Below, piece by piece: positions 25,501 to 35,980 of a DNA stretch of 64,000 nucleotides; position 1 is the first letter of the stretch, and each line of letters opens with the position of its first letter. Under the pieces are notes generated by a model. It worked only from the letters and a program-made list of their open reading frames with translations, had not been told where the DNA came from and searched no databases. Source of the stretch: Amylostereum areolatum (lineage: Eukaryota; Basidiomycota; Agaricomycetes; Russulales; Stereaceae). The stretch spans positions 62,001 through 126,000 of the forward strand of contig SAXG01000006.1 in NCBI GenBank assembly GCA_012932865.1, read 5' to 3'. The position numbers were made by a program, and so were the translations under genes.

Positions 25501-26347
25501 GTCAGCGGGAACCGTCTGTCCATCTTCAACGATGACAACGTCGCCTGGAACCAGTTCGCGCGCCTCGACGTCGAGCTCAACGCCGCCGCGGACGACGACG
25601 CAGCGCAGAGAGATACCAGCCTTGAGTTGTTCGACGATGTCGCCGGCCTGTTTTTCTTGATACCAACCGACGAAAGCGTTGAGCATAAGGATACCGATCT
25701 ACGGTAAAGCCGATGAAAACGCGTCCGGACGAGAAGAGAAAAGCGCGGAGCTTACAATGACACCGAAATCGATCCAGTCACGGAGACCACCAGCCAATGC
25801 AACAGCAAGTTCCATGACTGCGAGAATGCATGAGCGATGGCTTGAGAGAGCAATCGAACACGGCGAGCATACCATAAAGGACGGGGCCTTGGAAGAAACC
25901 GAGGAACTTGATGAAGAGGTTTTCGCGTTGACTGATAGAGAAAGCGTGCGTTAGGAAGGTATTGTACAATATGCAAAGGAAGAAACTTGCCTCTCCAGTT
26001 CATTGAAACCGAACTTGGCCCTTCGTGCGACGACATCGTGCTCGTCCAGGCCCTTGGTCATCTCAGTGTCGAGCCAGTGAGCGGGGACCTTCTGTTCGCC
26101 TTGCACGGCAGCTTTCGCCCAGAACTTGTACCAAGGAACCTTGCTTTCGCCCGCGTCGTCGACAGCAGGTCGCATCATCGCGCTTGTTGCGAGCCTTCTC
26201 CGCCTGGAGGTCGATGAACTTGATGAGGCGGGTGTACTCATCCGGCTCGTTGTAGACGTCCGCCTCGCTGATGGGACCGCCCGAAGCTTCGCCGTCGAAG
26301 CGGGTGGCTTCGGCGTTCGGATCGCCTTTCTCGACGTCGTGCACCAT
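22503..26347 (-). CDS. PMA1: plasma-membrane H+-ATPase (P3A-type)
   Basis: Electrogenic proton pump of the plasma membrane, a P-type ATPase essential in fungi. Start [19 protein letters not shown]; acidic N-terminus, then [20 protein letters not shown]. The A-domain loop is [10 protein letters not shown] (near 25150), the phosphorylation site [15 protein letters not shown] (near 24550), nucleotide-domain [14 protein letters not shown] and [17 protein letters not shown], the hinge [21 protein letters not shown] (near 23640), and the M5-M6 region [17 protein letters not shown] with [20 protein letters not shown]. About nine introns. The C-terminus is ...[14 protein letters not shown] after a last intron. 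Single extra bases break the frame near 26166, 23145, 23125, 22934 and 22650; the gene is presumably functional, so these are probably errors. Confidence 0.93.
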
Positions 26348-28549
26348 GGTGGATGTGCTGCTTGCAACTGCGTCTGGAACGCGAGGAGCGGGAGCGGGAG
26401 CGGGAGAGGCGGCGGGAGGGGAGTGGGAAGGGTGGAAGGGGGTGAGGGGCGGCTCTTCCGAGTCGGGGCAGTCTTTAATACCAGGACCCCACCGCACATC
26501 CCAGGGATGAGCGCTCGAGTACACCCACTACACAATGCGATTGGTGACATTCGAGCCGTCCCCGTCCGCGCAGGCAGCTCCGAGAGCAGGGGATCAGCCG
26601 AGGACGAGAGACGCGGGGACGCGGTGCGGCCCGAGATGCGAACGTCAGAAGCCAAACTCCGAGCTCGTTCAACGCGGCCCAATAACCTTCCTTGACTCAG
26701 CTGTGTCCACGCTCGCCCGCGTTCCCGTTCTACGAGACGTTTTCGCGACGCCGCGGGCGGGATGGGACGGCAGGGCGAGGAAAAAAAGGGTCCTTGAGTT
26801 GACCTGGATTGCCCGGCTATGATGTCAGTGCATTCGCTGTCCCTGCGGTTGCAAGCTTTCGAAGCGATCCCACCGTATAGTCCGGGGTCACAGAAGTCAG
26901 CCTGGCGGCGGCAGCGGCATCACAAGCGGAGACTCCGACCCCACTCCAGTCGTGAACAGAGCTTGTCCCCGGAGGATAAGCTGAAGAGACTCGTTAGCTC
27001 GGTCACGGGGGCGAAACAGAGTCAATCACCCGACGGCGTGCACCACGACCTCCGGTCGATCCTCAGACAAACGCATTGCTGCTCGTCGGGTTCAACGTTG
27101 AAAATATGTCTGAGACCATAGGGCCTCGGCCTGGATCCTATGACGCACTACAAATAGCGCACACACGGGTGACACTTGCGCCCTAGCCTCCCGACCGCTC
27201 GCCAGCAACCGCCGACCCACGCCAGATCCGGGCCTTGCTGGAGGTGTGTAGATCATGGGCACGACGTTTTGGGGTTTCGGCCAGCCCGCGAGCGAATCGA
27301 ACGAGAGACGTATGGAAGACGCTGCTGCCAGTGGCCGGCATTCATTCGCGCGTATATGCCCGTCGCATTCGATCAACCTTTTCCGTTCGAAAGCTATACC
27401 GTCTTCCCGTCTAGGGAACAGGACGGCGTGAGCAGGGTCCGATTGGTGAGTCACAGGTTGCTGGATGCCAAAGCGTGGCAAAACAATTGCCATTGGCTAT
27501 GAGCGAGTGCAAAATTAGCATTGGCTTTCGGTGTCCTCCAAGTCCAGGACAGCTTGAGCTCTGTCATTGGGCGAGCGTAATGTGGCATATACGACGGATC
27601 AATCGCCACCTCCGGATACATTTAGCATCGGCACCCACAAACAAAGAGCGGACACGTACTTTTGGCTATGCTAGCCTCTACGCCGTGCCCGCCACCGTTT
27701 CAGACCCAAGTTGCGTGCCGAGCGTCAGGCGGGGACGCTCCCAACGGCCCGTCAACGTTGTTCACTTCCGTCTTCATCCACCGCGTTCCGCGTTCTTCCC
27801 ACCGTCGCTTGCGCCTTGCCCTCCGTGTCGTCCGCCTGCGGGGCAACTGTTGGCCCCTGCCCCTGCGCCTCTGCAAGTGAGTCTTCCGAATACAGTCGAC
27901 CGGGACCACCACGCCCTCCGCCTTCCGGAGCGCAACGCGCGCCCTTCCGCTCGCCGAGCTCGACAGTGTTTGTAACATCCCACGGTCTTGCCTCCAACGT
28001 TCGGACGGGGACCGGGATGGGCGGGGCGCTCATTTTGTGAATCCAGCCAGTGAAAGATCCCGGTCATGACGCGGGTGGAGCGATTCGTGTGTGGCGAGAA
28101 GCGTTCCGGGCGACAAGCTCAATGCGAGCGCGTTGTAACCGTACATCTGCAACTATGATACGCTCTGGCCAGTCTCGTGTCGCAGGTCGGATCCGAGGAT
28201 ATATCAGATAACTTGCCTTCCGGGGGATTCAGACAGGCAGCAGGAGCGGCCAGGGAGCGACAAGAATAGTGCGACACTTCCGAGGCCTCCGAGTCGTCTT
28301 CCTCGCGCCTCTAAGCGTCAGTGCCGTCGTATGCCCATGCGGCGGGGGTCCACGGAGGAAGGCCCCGGGCGCCCTCTATTTTGGATTGGTATCCCGCCGG
28401 CGCGGTTGCGATCCCATCGACATCACAGGGGTGTCGATCCCAAGCACATGCGCTGGAGAAGCTGAAGTCAGGAGTTGTATCTGTCTGGACAGGGTCTGGG
28501 CCACCTACGTGATGAAAACGCTAGGCATATTTCATGTCCAGGATAAAGG
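26348..28549. other. long upstream region of the H+-ATPase, no gene recognised
   Basis: About 2.2 kb with no supported gene. Immediately upstream of the ATPase start is a purine-rich tract on the plus strand (repeated GGGAGC near 26386-26410), i.e. a pyrimidine-rich leader for the minus-strand gene, as is common for highly expressed fungal genes. Frames at 27475-27975 and 27711-28040 (+) are Pro/Ala/Arg-rich without domains and are treated as chance. Confidence 0.35.
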
Positions 28550-28720
28550 CTAAGAGTCGACGTCAACTTTCCAGCGCACATCCCGTAAGAAACGACGGAC
28601 CATCCTGAATCGACCGAAGCCAAACGAGATGATGTACTCCTCAATCTTGGCATCGAAATCCGCTTCGCTGACGGACCAGTCGAGGACACGGTGTGGACGA
28701 TCTCGTTATCCTGAGCGCCC
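28550..28720 (-). CDS. orphan 3' coding exon, unknown protein
   Basis: A short frame ending at 28550 reads RPHRVLDWSVSEADFDAKIE, then EYIISFGFGRFRMVRRFLRD and VRWKVDVDS before a stop. Amphipathic, ordered composition and a possible acceptor (ACGAG) at its 5' side suggest a real last exon, but upstream frames to about 28900 are broken by stops and I could not build a gene. A stretch reading PVIARFDDDRALRI at about 28710-28750 may be the preceding exon. It could be a gene remnant. No family recognised. Confidence 0.25.
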
Positions 28721-29074
28721 GGTCGTCATCGAATCTGGCGATGACAGGCCTAGGCTGATAGGAATTGTCGTGGCGCATCGTACAAGCCATGGAGTTGCGG
28801 GCGTTGGAGGGGATACACAGACGCTTTGCGCTCGTTCGCGTTGGCGCTGTCGGTCGGGGAGCATCTTCGCGGCCGGCTCCCGCCTTATCCCCGACATGGT
28901 CGTAGTTACGTCGACCGTGGTCGTGAGGCCTTTACGTAGGTTGGAAAGGAAGCAAAAGGCACGGTGCAGGATAGCATATATATAGTCCTACAAACAACAT
29001 GAGCAGACGATGCACGCATACAACAGACCCGCAATGGGCGTGAACAAGACGGATGACTTGACGGGTACGAGAAG

Positions 29075-30394
29075 CTATCCGTCGAGGTACGGCAGGTCGT
29101 CGACGTCACCATCTGGATGATAGACGGGTTTCGTGCTGATGACCCGACTGTAGACCAGACGACGCATGGTGCTCGCGTAGGTGCTGAACCAAGCGCGTTC
29201 CGTCAACCCCTCGGTCGTCCTCGTCTTCGTCTGCAGGTCTGCTCTGTTTGCGCGTTTGAGTGCGTACGCACTTCCCCGCCACGGTCCAGCGACCGCTGCC
29301 CTGCGGGTGGAAGGTCTGGAAAAGCCAGATAAAGGGGTAGATGAGGGTGATGATGAGGAGGAAATTTGAGCCAGCCGTTGGAGAGAGGCGCGGGAGAGGC
29401 GCGTGTCCGGTCGGACGACGACCTTGGACAAGCTAGGTCTCGAACTCGACCTGGATGTCGCCTCGATAATTTGTCGCCGTGATCAGGTTGCGCACGGCCA
29501 TGGTCAATGACTCGGTGTTCCAGCCGTAAACGATCTAGATAGGACATGGGTGAGGTCTACGTGCGTCGAGTGGGACGAACAAGACGCACCTTTTCGAAGG
29601 CAAATTCTTTGAAGACCTTTGGGCTCGAACAGTAGTCGTCGGCCCATTGTCGCAGGGTCCAGGAAGAGAGCGGAACCTCCTGAGCGAAGGGGATAGAGGC
29701 CTCGAGCTCGCGATCGCCGTTCTCAGGCTGGGAAACGTCGACGGAGCCAACCCAGGGCGGAAGGCCGAGACGTTGCCTGTGTTGCAAGAGTTTCTTGAGG
29801 GCGTTGACGGTGGGTTTAGGGGCGCGTACGCGCTGGTCGCCTACGCCCAACGCACGGGAGTTCTGGCCACGGTAGACGGGTTCGTTGTCGGGCGCGGTCC
29901 AGAGGGTGTTGTCGGGAAGGAGGAACTGGGTGAGGTCGAGACACCAATCGAAGTCGGTGACTTGGACTTGGTCCGATTCCCTGCGTGTCTCTGTCTGACC
30001 GCGGGAGTTGGTGTGCTGGACATAACGGGTGTGTGTTTCCGAATGAGAACCCCTGCAGTGGAGGACGTAGTTGGGTTTCTCGCGGGCCTGAGAGAGGAGA
30101 AAGCGGTAGAGGGCCTCGCCTGCGCGAAGCACGTCGGTACGTGAAGGGTAGGTGTTGACAAGGCAGGCACGTACCGTCCTTGTTGAGGTGAGGGTCATGG
30201 GAGATGATGGTGCGGTTGTTTGAGATCCAGTGTTCGGCCTGGTAAGGGGCGAAGGCGGGTGGGGGGGCTTCGCCGCCGTCTGGGATGGGCAGGAAAAGAG
30301 CGTCCAAGTCGAGGAGGGTGTGATTCAGGCTGTCTTCGAAGGAGGGGGGTGGCGGGTCGGAAGGGCCGGGGAGGCAGTCGTGGTCGTCGAGCAT
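29075..30394 (-). CDS. conserved membrane protein of unknown function
   Basis: Exons 30175-30394, 29590-30119 and about 29075-29534. The N-terminus (MLDDHDCLPGPSDPPPPSFE) is acidic; the central region has DFDWCLDLTQFLL, TLWTAPDNEPVYRGQNSRAL, SWTLRQWADDYCSSPKVFKE and, across the last intron, FEKIVYGWNTESLTMAVRNL followed by YRGDIQVEFET. After correcting one-base insertions near 29435, 29385 and 29361 the frame gives RPDTRLSRALSNGWLKF and a strongly hydrophobic LLIITLIYPFIWLFQTF, a single membrane span, then a tail ending DGDVDDLPYLDG. The hydrophobic segment appears only in the corrected frame. I recognise the pattern as conserved in basidiomycetes but know no function. About 400 aa. Divergent from the gene at 30564. 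Confidence 0.65.
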
Positions 30395-30563
30395 GTGGAA
30401 AGGGAGAGGAAAAATAAAAAAAGCGGAGGGGAAAGAAGCAGATCGCCTTGGGTACGGGCGACGGCGGCGGGTGGCACCGCCGTGGCACGTTCACTCTGAC
30501 GTCGATCTCCTCTTTTCTCTTTCTTTCTTTTTCCCTTCCTCCTCTCCTCCTCGCTATGCAGCT
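30395..30563. promoter_or_regulatory. divergent promoter between two membrane-protein genes
   Basis: 169 bases between divergent start codons at 30394 (-) and 30564 (+), with a pyrimidine-rich tract (TCTTTCTTTCTTTTTCCC) at about 30517-30535 next to the plus-strand start. Confidence 0.45.
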
Positions 30564-30866
30564 ATGCGTCCGCCGTTGATCAAGAGGCAGTCCATCTCAG
30601 GCTCGCAGGCTTCCTCAGGTTAGTCACTTCACTCCTCTCTCGCCTGCCCGCTCTCGCCCTCTTCTCCTTCTCCGCACTCTCCCCTGCTTACGCCTTCGAA
30701 CACACCCCATCCTACGCCTTCGTTCCCGGTTTGCAGCTTCACTCGCCCCCACCTCCTCCCAGGCTTCGCTTTCCCGCTTCTTCGCCTTCACCTTCCCTTT
30801 CCACGCAGCCTACTCTCTCTTCCGCTCCATCTTCTAACATGTCTTCTTCCACTTCCAATATCTCCC

Positions 30867-30897
<31 letters not shown>

Positions 30898-32560
30898 CTC
30901 GCCCTCGACATCCCCCGCGCCCTCGACATCCACCGCGCCCTCGACATCCACCGCTGCCTCCTCGTCGTCTGCCCCGGCCCCGACCACCGCCACGACCGCC
31001 GCCGCCTCCTCAGCCTCGTCGCCTGCGCCTACATCGTCAGTCCCGCTCCACCTCTGATCTCTCCACTCGTTCTCATCCAACCCAGCTCCTCCCCTTCCTC
31101 CGCGCCCCCATCTTCATCTCAATCGTCTTCAGTTCAACTTTCACCTTCTTCGTCCACACAACCTCCTTCCTCTTCTCCTTCTCCCTCCTCTTCACCCCAA
31201 CCCTCCTCTTCTCCCCAACCCTCCTCTTCCCTCGCCCAGTCCTCTTCCCCTTCCTCTTCCCCTTCCCCTACCCCCTCCTCCACTGCTCCCGACTCCACCA
31301 CTCCCACTTCTACTCCCCAAAATTCTTCCTCTTCCTCATCTCCTACACAATCTACGTCCACTACCCCCCAACCCTCTACCACCTCCCCGCTCTCCTCTTC
31401 CTCCGATTCCACAACCTCCTCTCCCGCTCCCGCCTCCTCTTCTGTCGCCCCCGCACGGTCTGTCCTGCTTCATCTATTCTCTCGCAGACCACTGATGTCG
31501 TCCGCAGTACCACTTTGCACGCCCAAAGCACCTTGTTCGTCATCTCCACCAACAGCGACGGTCAAACCACTTCCGTCGCCCCTTCTCTCATAACCTCCAT
31601 CGTTCCCACCACTTTGTCCAACGGCCAAGCTACCACCGTCACCGCCATCGTCGTTCAACCCACGGTGGCCAGCGACAACCGTGGAACCGGCTCCGAGTAA
31701 GCGCTCTCATCTCTCCCCCCGCCCCCTTCACCTCCCGGTCCCCTCTCTGATTTCTCCGGGAACAGCGCTGACCTTGCCTGTTATTCAGCTTTTTCGAAAA
31801 CAAAGGGTGCCGTCGCAGGCGTCTTCCTTGTCGTCGGCCTTGCCTCCGCCGCGATATGTCTTTGGATCTTATTCTTCCTCCGTCGCCGTCGCCGCACACG
31901 CAAACTCGAGCATGACACCGCAGTTCTCCGCCACCCTCGCCGCTGCCGGATACAATCGTGCTCCGATCGACGACTGACGACGACGGCCCACCCATGGCCC
32001 AACACTCCGCCTCCGTTCTTGCCTCTCAGCCCGTCGCTTCCGACCGACGAGGAACTGGGCATCACAGGTGCCAGGTTCGATCCTTACGCCGGTTTCGGTC
32101 CCTAGACCCACCTCCCAAGGATACGTTCCCGCGCGCACGAGCAGTCCCCCTCCACCGGGCGCGGTCGAGGCCCCGAGCCTTCGCTCCCGTCATTTGCCCA
32201 GTTACAGCGCAGGTAGCTACGAACCTTTACTTGCTGGCATGTCGACCGGCAACGTCACGCCCGTAGAACCTTCCTCACCCCTCTCCCCCGACCGTGCCCC
32301 CGCGCAATCCCAAGCGCCTCACCGGCACCCCGAGCGCCCAGGCTGCCGAACTGGAAACGGATGGCGAAGAAGATGGTCCGGACGCGCGACTCAATCCGGG
32401 TCTGGAGCGCAGTGCGAGGAGGGGCAAGAGCAAGTCCTGAGTTGAGGGATGACGTGGACTATTCGAGACCGGTGTTGGAGGTATGTTTCCTTCCTTGGAG
32501 GGTCGCGCGTCCCGCTGACCGCCGCGTGTACTGTAGGTACGCAACATGCCCGACACTTAG
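30564..32560 (+). CDS. Ser/Thr-rich single-pass membrane protein (SKG6/MID2-like), paralogue
   Basis: Start MRPPLIKRQSISGSQASS (exon 1 to 30618), then a second exon from 30737. The ectodomain is almost pure Ser/Pro/Thr/Ala (about 300 aa), ending in an ordered part LFVISTNSDGQTTSVAPSLI, IVPTTLSNGQATTV. Then FFENKGAVAGVFLVVGLASA leads into the membrane span, followed by CLWILFFLRRRRRTRKLEHD. The tail includes DPYAGFGP, SYEPLLAGMST and the end VDYSRPVLEVRNMPDT after a final intron (32480-32536). This mirrors 7657-9780, including the FF-acid-N juxtamembrane motif. Extra single bases break the frame near 30782, 31815, 31930, 31977 and further on, so exact exons are approximate. O-mannosylation and a wall-linked role are inferred from composition only. 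Confidence 0.7.
30871..30955 (+). repeat. coding microsatellite: GCCCTC hexamers and an 18-base repeat
   Basis: Six perfect tandem copies of GCCCTC (30871-30906) followed by near-perfect copies of an 18-base unit of the type GCCCTCGACATCCACCGC to about 30955. They encode Ser-Pro dipeptides and PSTSTA-like units in the ectodomain. Unit lengths are multiples of three, so copy-number change would alter ectodomain length without shifting frame. Confidence 0.85.
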
Positions 32561-33000
32561 CGGCTTTTTCAGGCCGACGGACTCTTTTTTCCTTCCGCGC
32601 GGACGTTGCTGTTAATACATCGTACTTTACTTTTTGCATCGCTCGTTTACGACGCTTACGACTCGGCACTCGGCACTCCTTTTACTTTCTCTTGCACGGT
32701 GCTATCCCGATCTCGCGGTTCCCGCCGCTCATTGATGTCACGGACTCCGTTGTATCCCCCCTGCACTTCTTTATCCCTAGCTGCTTGGACAATGTAGCTA
32801 TCACGCTTGCCCTTTCGGTCGCGCACGGACTGCTTGCTTATACTGTATACATTCATATTCCTTAGACGCGCTGCTCCACGCAGCTTGCGCGCCTTCCAAG
32901 TTATCAATGAGCTTTCCTTTTTCTATTCGAACATTGAGTGGGGTAAGGTATACTATACACTAGCGATACAAGACTGGAACGTTCTCCAAGCGTCCTTCTA
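32561..33000. other. convergent 3' region
   Basis: Between the membrane-protein stop (+) and the coproporphyrinogen oxidase stop (-). AT-richer; no coding signal. Confidence 0.5.
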
Positions 33001-34109
33001 TCACACCCATTCCTTTGCCTTCTTCAGCACGGCGAGCAGCTTTCCCTCCTCGCTCTCGGGGTCCGTGCCCAGCTCGGTCATGTATTCCCATCGCACCGTC
33101 TCCGGCAAGCTCATGAGAATACTCTCGATGCGGCCACCGGGGGTCATGAGCCCGAACTTGGTCCCACGGTCGTAGACGAGGTTGAACTCGACGTAGCGGC
33201 CTCGACGGAGAAGCTGCCAGCGGCGCTGCTGCTCCGTATACGGCGTTAGGGGCGCGGCGCGTGAGGATGGGGATGTAGGAGGGGACGAAGGCGTCCCCGG
33301 CGGCGCGCACGAACGCGAAGATGGATTCGGGCGTCCACGGGCGCGCGCCCGCGTCGGCCTCGGGGGAGAAGCGCATTGGGCATGCGCGCGTGGGGCTCGG
33401 CGCAGAGATCGTCGAAGAAGAGGCCGCCGAGGCCGCGGGCCTCGCTGCGGTGCGGGATGAAGAAGTACTGGTCGCACCACTTTTTGAACGTGGGGTGCAG
33501 CGCGCTCCCGTGCTGGTCGCACGCGCCCTTGAGGGTCTCGTGGAAGTGCACCGCGTCCTCCTCGTACAGGTAGGAGGGCGTGAGGTCGGAGCCGCCGCCG
33601 AACCACCAGGCGAGGACGTCCGGGTGCTTGTGCGGGTCCGCGGGGGCGTCTTCGGAGACGGGGGGGTTGATCTCGAAGTAGCGGTAGTTGGCGTGCACGG
33701 TCGGGGCGTGGGGGTTGCGCGGGTGGATGATGAGCGATAGGCCGGCGGCGAAGAAGGGCAGGCTGGTCGGCGCGTCGGGGTCGTACGGGACCGAGGCGTG
33801 CTCGGCGCGCATCTGCTTGATCGCGGCGGGGGGGAGGGTGCCGTGGATGACGGAGATGTTCACGCCGGCTTTCTCGAGGATCGTTTTGGGCGCGTCGGGG
33901 TCCGCGAGGGAGGAGGACGCGAGGGAGGTCGGGGGGACTTGGAAGACGGAGGAGATGCCGAAGCCGCCCTCGGGGCGCTCCCACTTGTCCCGGATGAAGG
34001 GCGGGGCGGAGGGGTCGACGGCCTCGAGGGCGCTGACGATGGTGTCTTGAAGCGAGGCGACGTATTCGGAGACGCGCTCGCGCATGGGGCGGGTGGACGC
34101 GGTCGCCAT
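33001..34109 (-). CDS. HEM13: coproporphyrinogen III oxidase (aerobic)
   Basis: Oxygen-dependent coproporphyrinogen III oxidase, converting coproporphyrinogen III to protoporphyrinogen IX in haem synthesis; cytosolic in fungi. Appears intronless, about 370 aa. Signature blocks: [99 protein letters not shown], then [39 protein letters not shown] and [20 protein letters not shown]. Two one-base insertions break the frame, near 33377 (after EPHARMP) and near 33250 (before [10 protein letters not shown]); both sides remain clearly conserved. No mitochondrial presequence is visible (start [17 protein letters not shown]). Confidence 0.93.
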
Positions 34110-34682
34110 CGTCGTGGAATGAAGTGGGAACGGGAAGGGTCGCGCGGGAGAACGCGCCTTTTATCTTTCGGGAAATTCACATCGGAACGGTCGACTGACC
34201 CAGCGCCGGCATTCATCGTCCCATCGCTGTGAAATTCGAGAGATCGAGACCGGTGGGCGGTGCGAGACGGCTCGCTCTTGTCGCTGGACGGGGGAGAGGG
34301 GCTCGAGACCTTGTCGGACCTGTCCCGACTGCTCTAGCGCCTACCCCATTGAGCGCGCTCTGAGTCCCGCCTGAGTCCTTCGCACGACATCGACATCGAC
34401 ACCGAGGAGGCAAGTCCTGCATCACAATTCATCGCGCTCGCGTTCTATGCAAATTATCCCAGTCCTTGGCAAACGATGGTGAAGGGAGCGCCGGGTCGCC
34501 GACCCCGTATTTGCGAAATAATTTCAACATCTAGCATAACTCAGTTTATTACATAATTTAGAGCCCCGTTACTGTACAGTTCGTCCTTCACGTGCCCCCC
34601 TCGTTTTACACCCATCATCATCGTACAGTAGCGCCTAGGGCACCCCCAACGCCGTCGCCAACGCCCACCGCAAGACTTTACC
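34110..34682. promoter_or_regulatory. divergent upstream region, HEM13 / ribosomal protein S11
   Basis: 573 bases between divergent starts. An AT-rich stretch at about 34498-34562 interrupts otherwise GC-rich sequence, and a pyrimidine-rich CCCCCCTCGTTTTACACCC lies upstream of the ribosomal protein start, as is usual for ribosomal-protein promoters. No tRNA or ORF of note. Confidence 0.4.
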
Positions 34683-35441
34683 ATGGCTGATCAGGTACGT
34701 GTGCTACCGTCTCCTAGACCGCTGTGGGCTGACCCGTCGGTTTGTGCACAGATCGAAAAAGCATTCCAGAAGCAGCACCTCTTCCAAAACACCAAGGCGC
34801 GTGGTGCGTGACTTTCGTGTCTCGAATATATGCACGGCCTGATTTTACTTGGACGATGGTGACGCGGTTTAGTGGGAAAGAAGGTCCAGACGAAGGACAA
34901 GCGGTGGTACAAGGACGTCGGTCTTGGCTTCAAAACCCCCGCCGAGGCGATTAACGGCACTTACATCGGTGCGTCCATACGAACCTTTGTCCAGTTCTTC
35001 TCCACTGACAACGCGCACAGACAAGAAGTGCCCCTTCACCGGCGATGTCTCCATCCGCGGTCGTATCCTCACCGGTCGCGTCGTCTCTACCAAGATGAAC
35101 CGCACCCTTATCATCCGTCGGGATTACCTGCACTACATCCCCAAATACAGTGCGTCCCCTTCCGTCTTCCTTAGTATAAACCCGTGTTCACGCTGGGATA
35201 CAGACCGTTACGAGAAGAGGCACAAGAACTTGGCGGCGCATGTTTCGCCAGCGTTCCGTGTCGATGCTGGCGATATCGTCACCGTCGGTGCGTCTCTCTT
35301 CTTGATCGTTCTCATGGTACATGTTTAATGTGAAATGTTTGCGATTCAGGCCAGTGCAGGCCTCTATCAAAAACGGTGCGGTTCAACGTTCTTCGTGTGG
35401 CGAAGAACAAGGCCGCGACGAAGACCTTCTCCAAGTTCTAG
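34683..35441 (+). CDS. RPS11: 40S ribosomal protein S11 (uS17)
   Basis: Small-subunit ribosomal protein. Six exons (34683-34694, 34752-34803, 34873-34968, 35021-35149, 35204-35287, 35350-35441) sum to 465 bases, 154 aa, intact. The first exon is just 12 bases (MADQ). Sequence: [114 protein letters not shown] and the C-terminus KTFSKF. All are diagnostic of eukaryotic S11. Confidence 0.97.
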
Positions 35442-35980
35442 GCGAGGACGAGGCTCGCCCTGGGATGTTTTCGTAGTCGCACCTTTTGTATCCGGTCATG
35501 CCGCGCTATGCTATGCACTAAAAATGACTATGTATGCCGCTCATGCGTTGTACGAGGATTACGTGGTATTACTATTAGGAACACCTGCTAAGAGGATTAC
35601 CGCTGCACGGATCTTGGGCCTTGGCTATGTCCTCGGGCAACAGGCGGCCAAGAAATACGAAGCGAAGCGATGAGGGGTATTGGGAACTGATCGAGGCCAA
35701 ATAAGGACCAAATAGGGGGGAGGGTGTGAGAGCCCCCGCCGCCGCCGCCGTCGCTGCACGCCATGAACTGACCAAGGCGAACGCCGTCTTTCCCCTCTTC
35801 TCCCCTCCCTTCACCGTCGTTCTCGACGTCCTCCACGATATTCACCCCAGTCCGCCCCTTCTTCACTCACTCACTCCCTCTATCTACAAACTGGCTCCCA
35901 CACTCCTTTCTGTCTTCATCGGCAGACGTAACAAGTCGAGGTCCCAGTCCCCACACCCTGACTCTCCCGTCGTCGCGCAC
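35442..35980. other. intergenic, S11 3' UTR and phosphatase promoter
   Basis: 539 bases between tandem genes. A short GCCGCC-type run lies at 35737-35750 and a CT-rich tract at about 35790-35880 precedes the phosphatase start. No gene seen. Confidence 0.4.

Noticed and set aside
27475..28040. Overlapping plus-strand ORFs of 109-166 codons upstream of PMA1
   Set aside because: Pro/Arg/Ala-rich in several frames at once, no domains, no splice structure; typical chance ORFs in GC-rich DNA.
30871..30955. Tandem repeats as a possible CRISPR or telomere-like array
   Set aside because: Short unit without spacers, inside a reading frame, in a eukaryotic genome; a coding microsatellite.
30739..31412. 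Glu/Gly-rich minus-strand ORFs
   Set aside because: Reverse-strand reading of a Ser/Pro coding repeat; pure low complexity.
32068..32084. GGTTCGATCC, resembling a tRNA B-box
   Set aside because: Lies within the coding tail of the Ser/Thr-rich protein (reads GARFDPYAGFG); no A-box at the right distance and no cloverleaf.
33321..34232. Long plus-strand ORFs (up to 144 codons)
   Set aside because: Antisense shadows of the GC-rich coproporphyrinogen oxidase gene.
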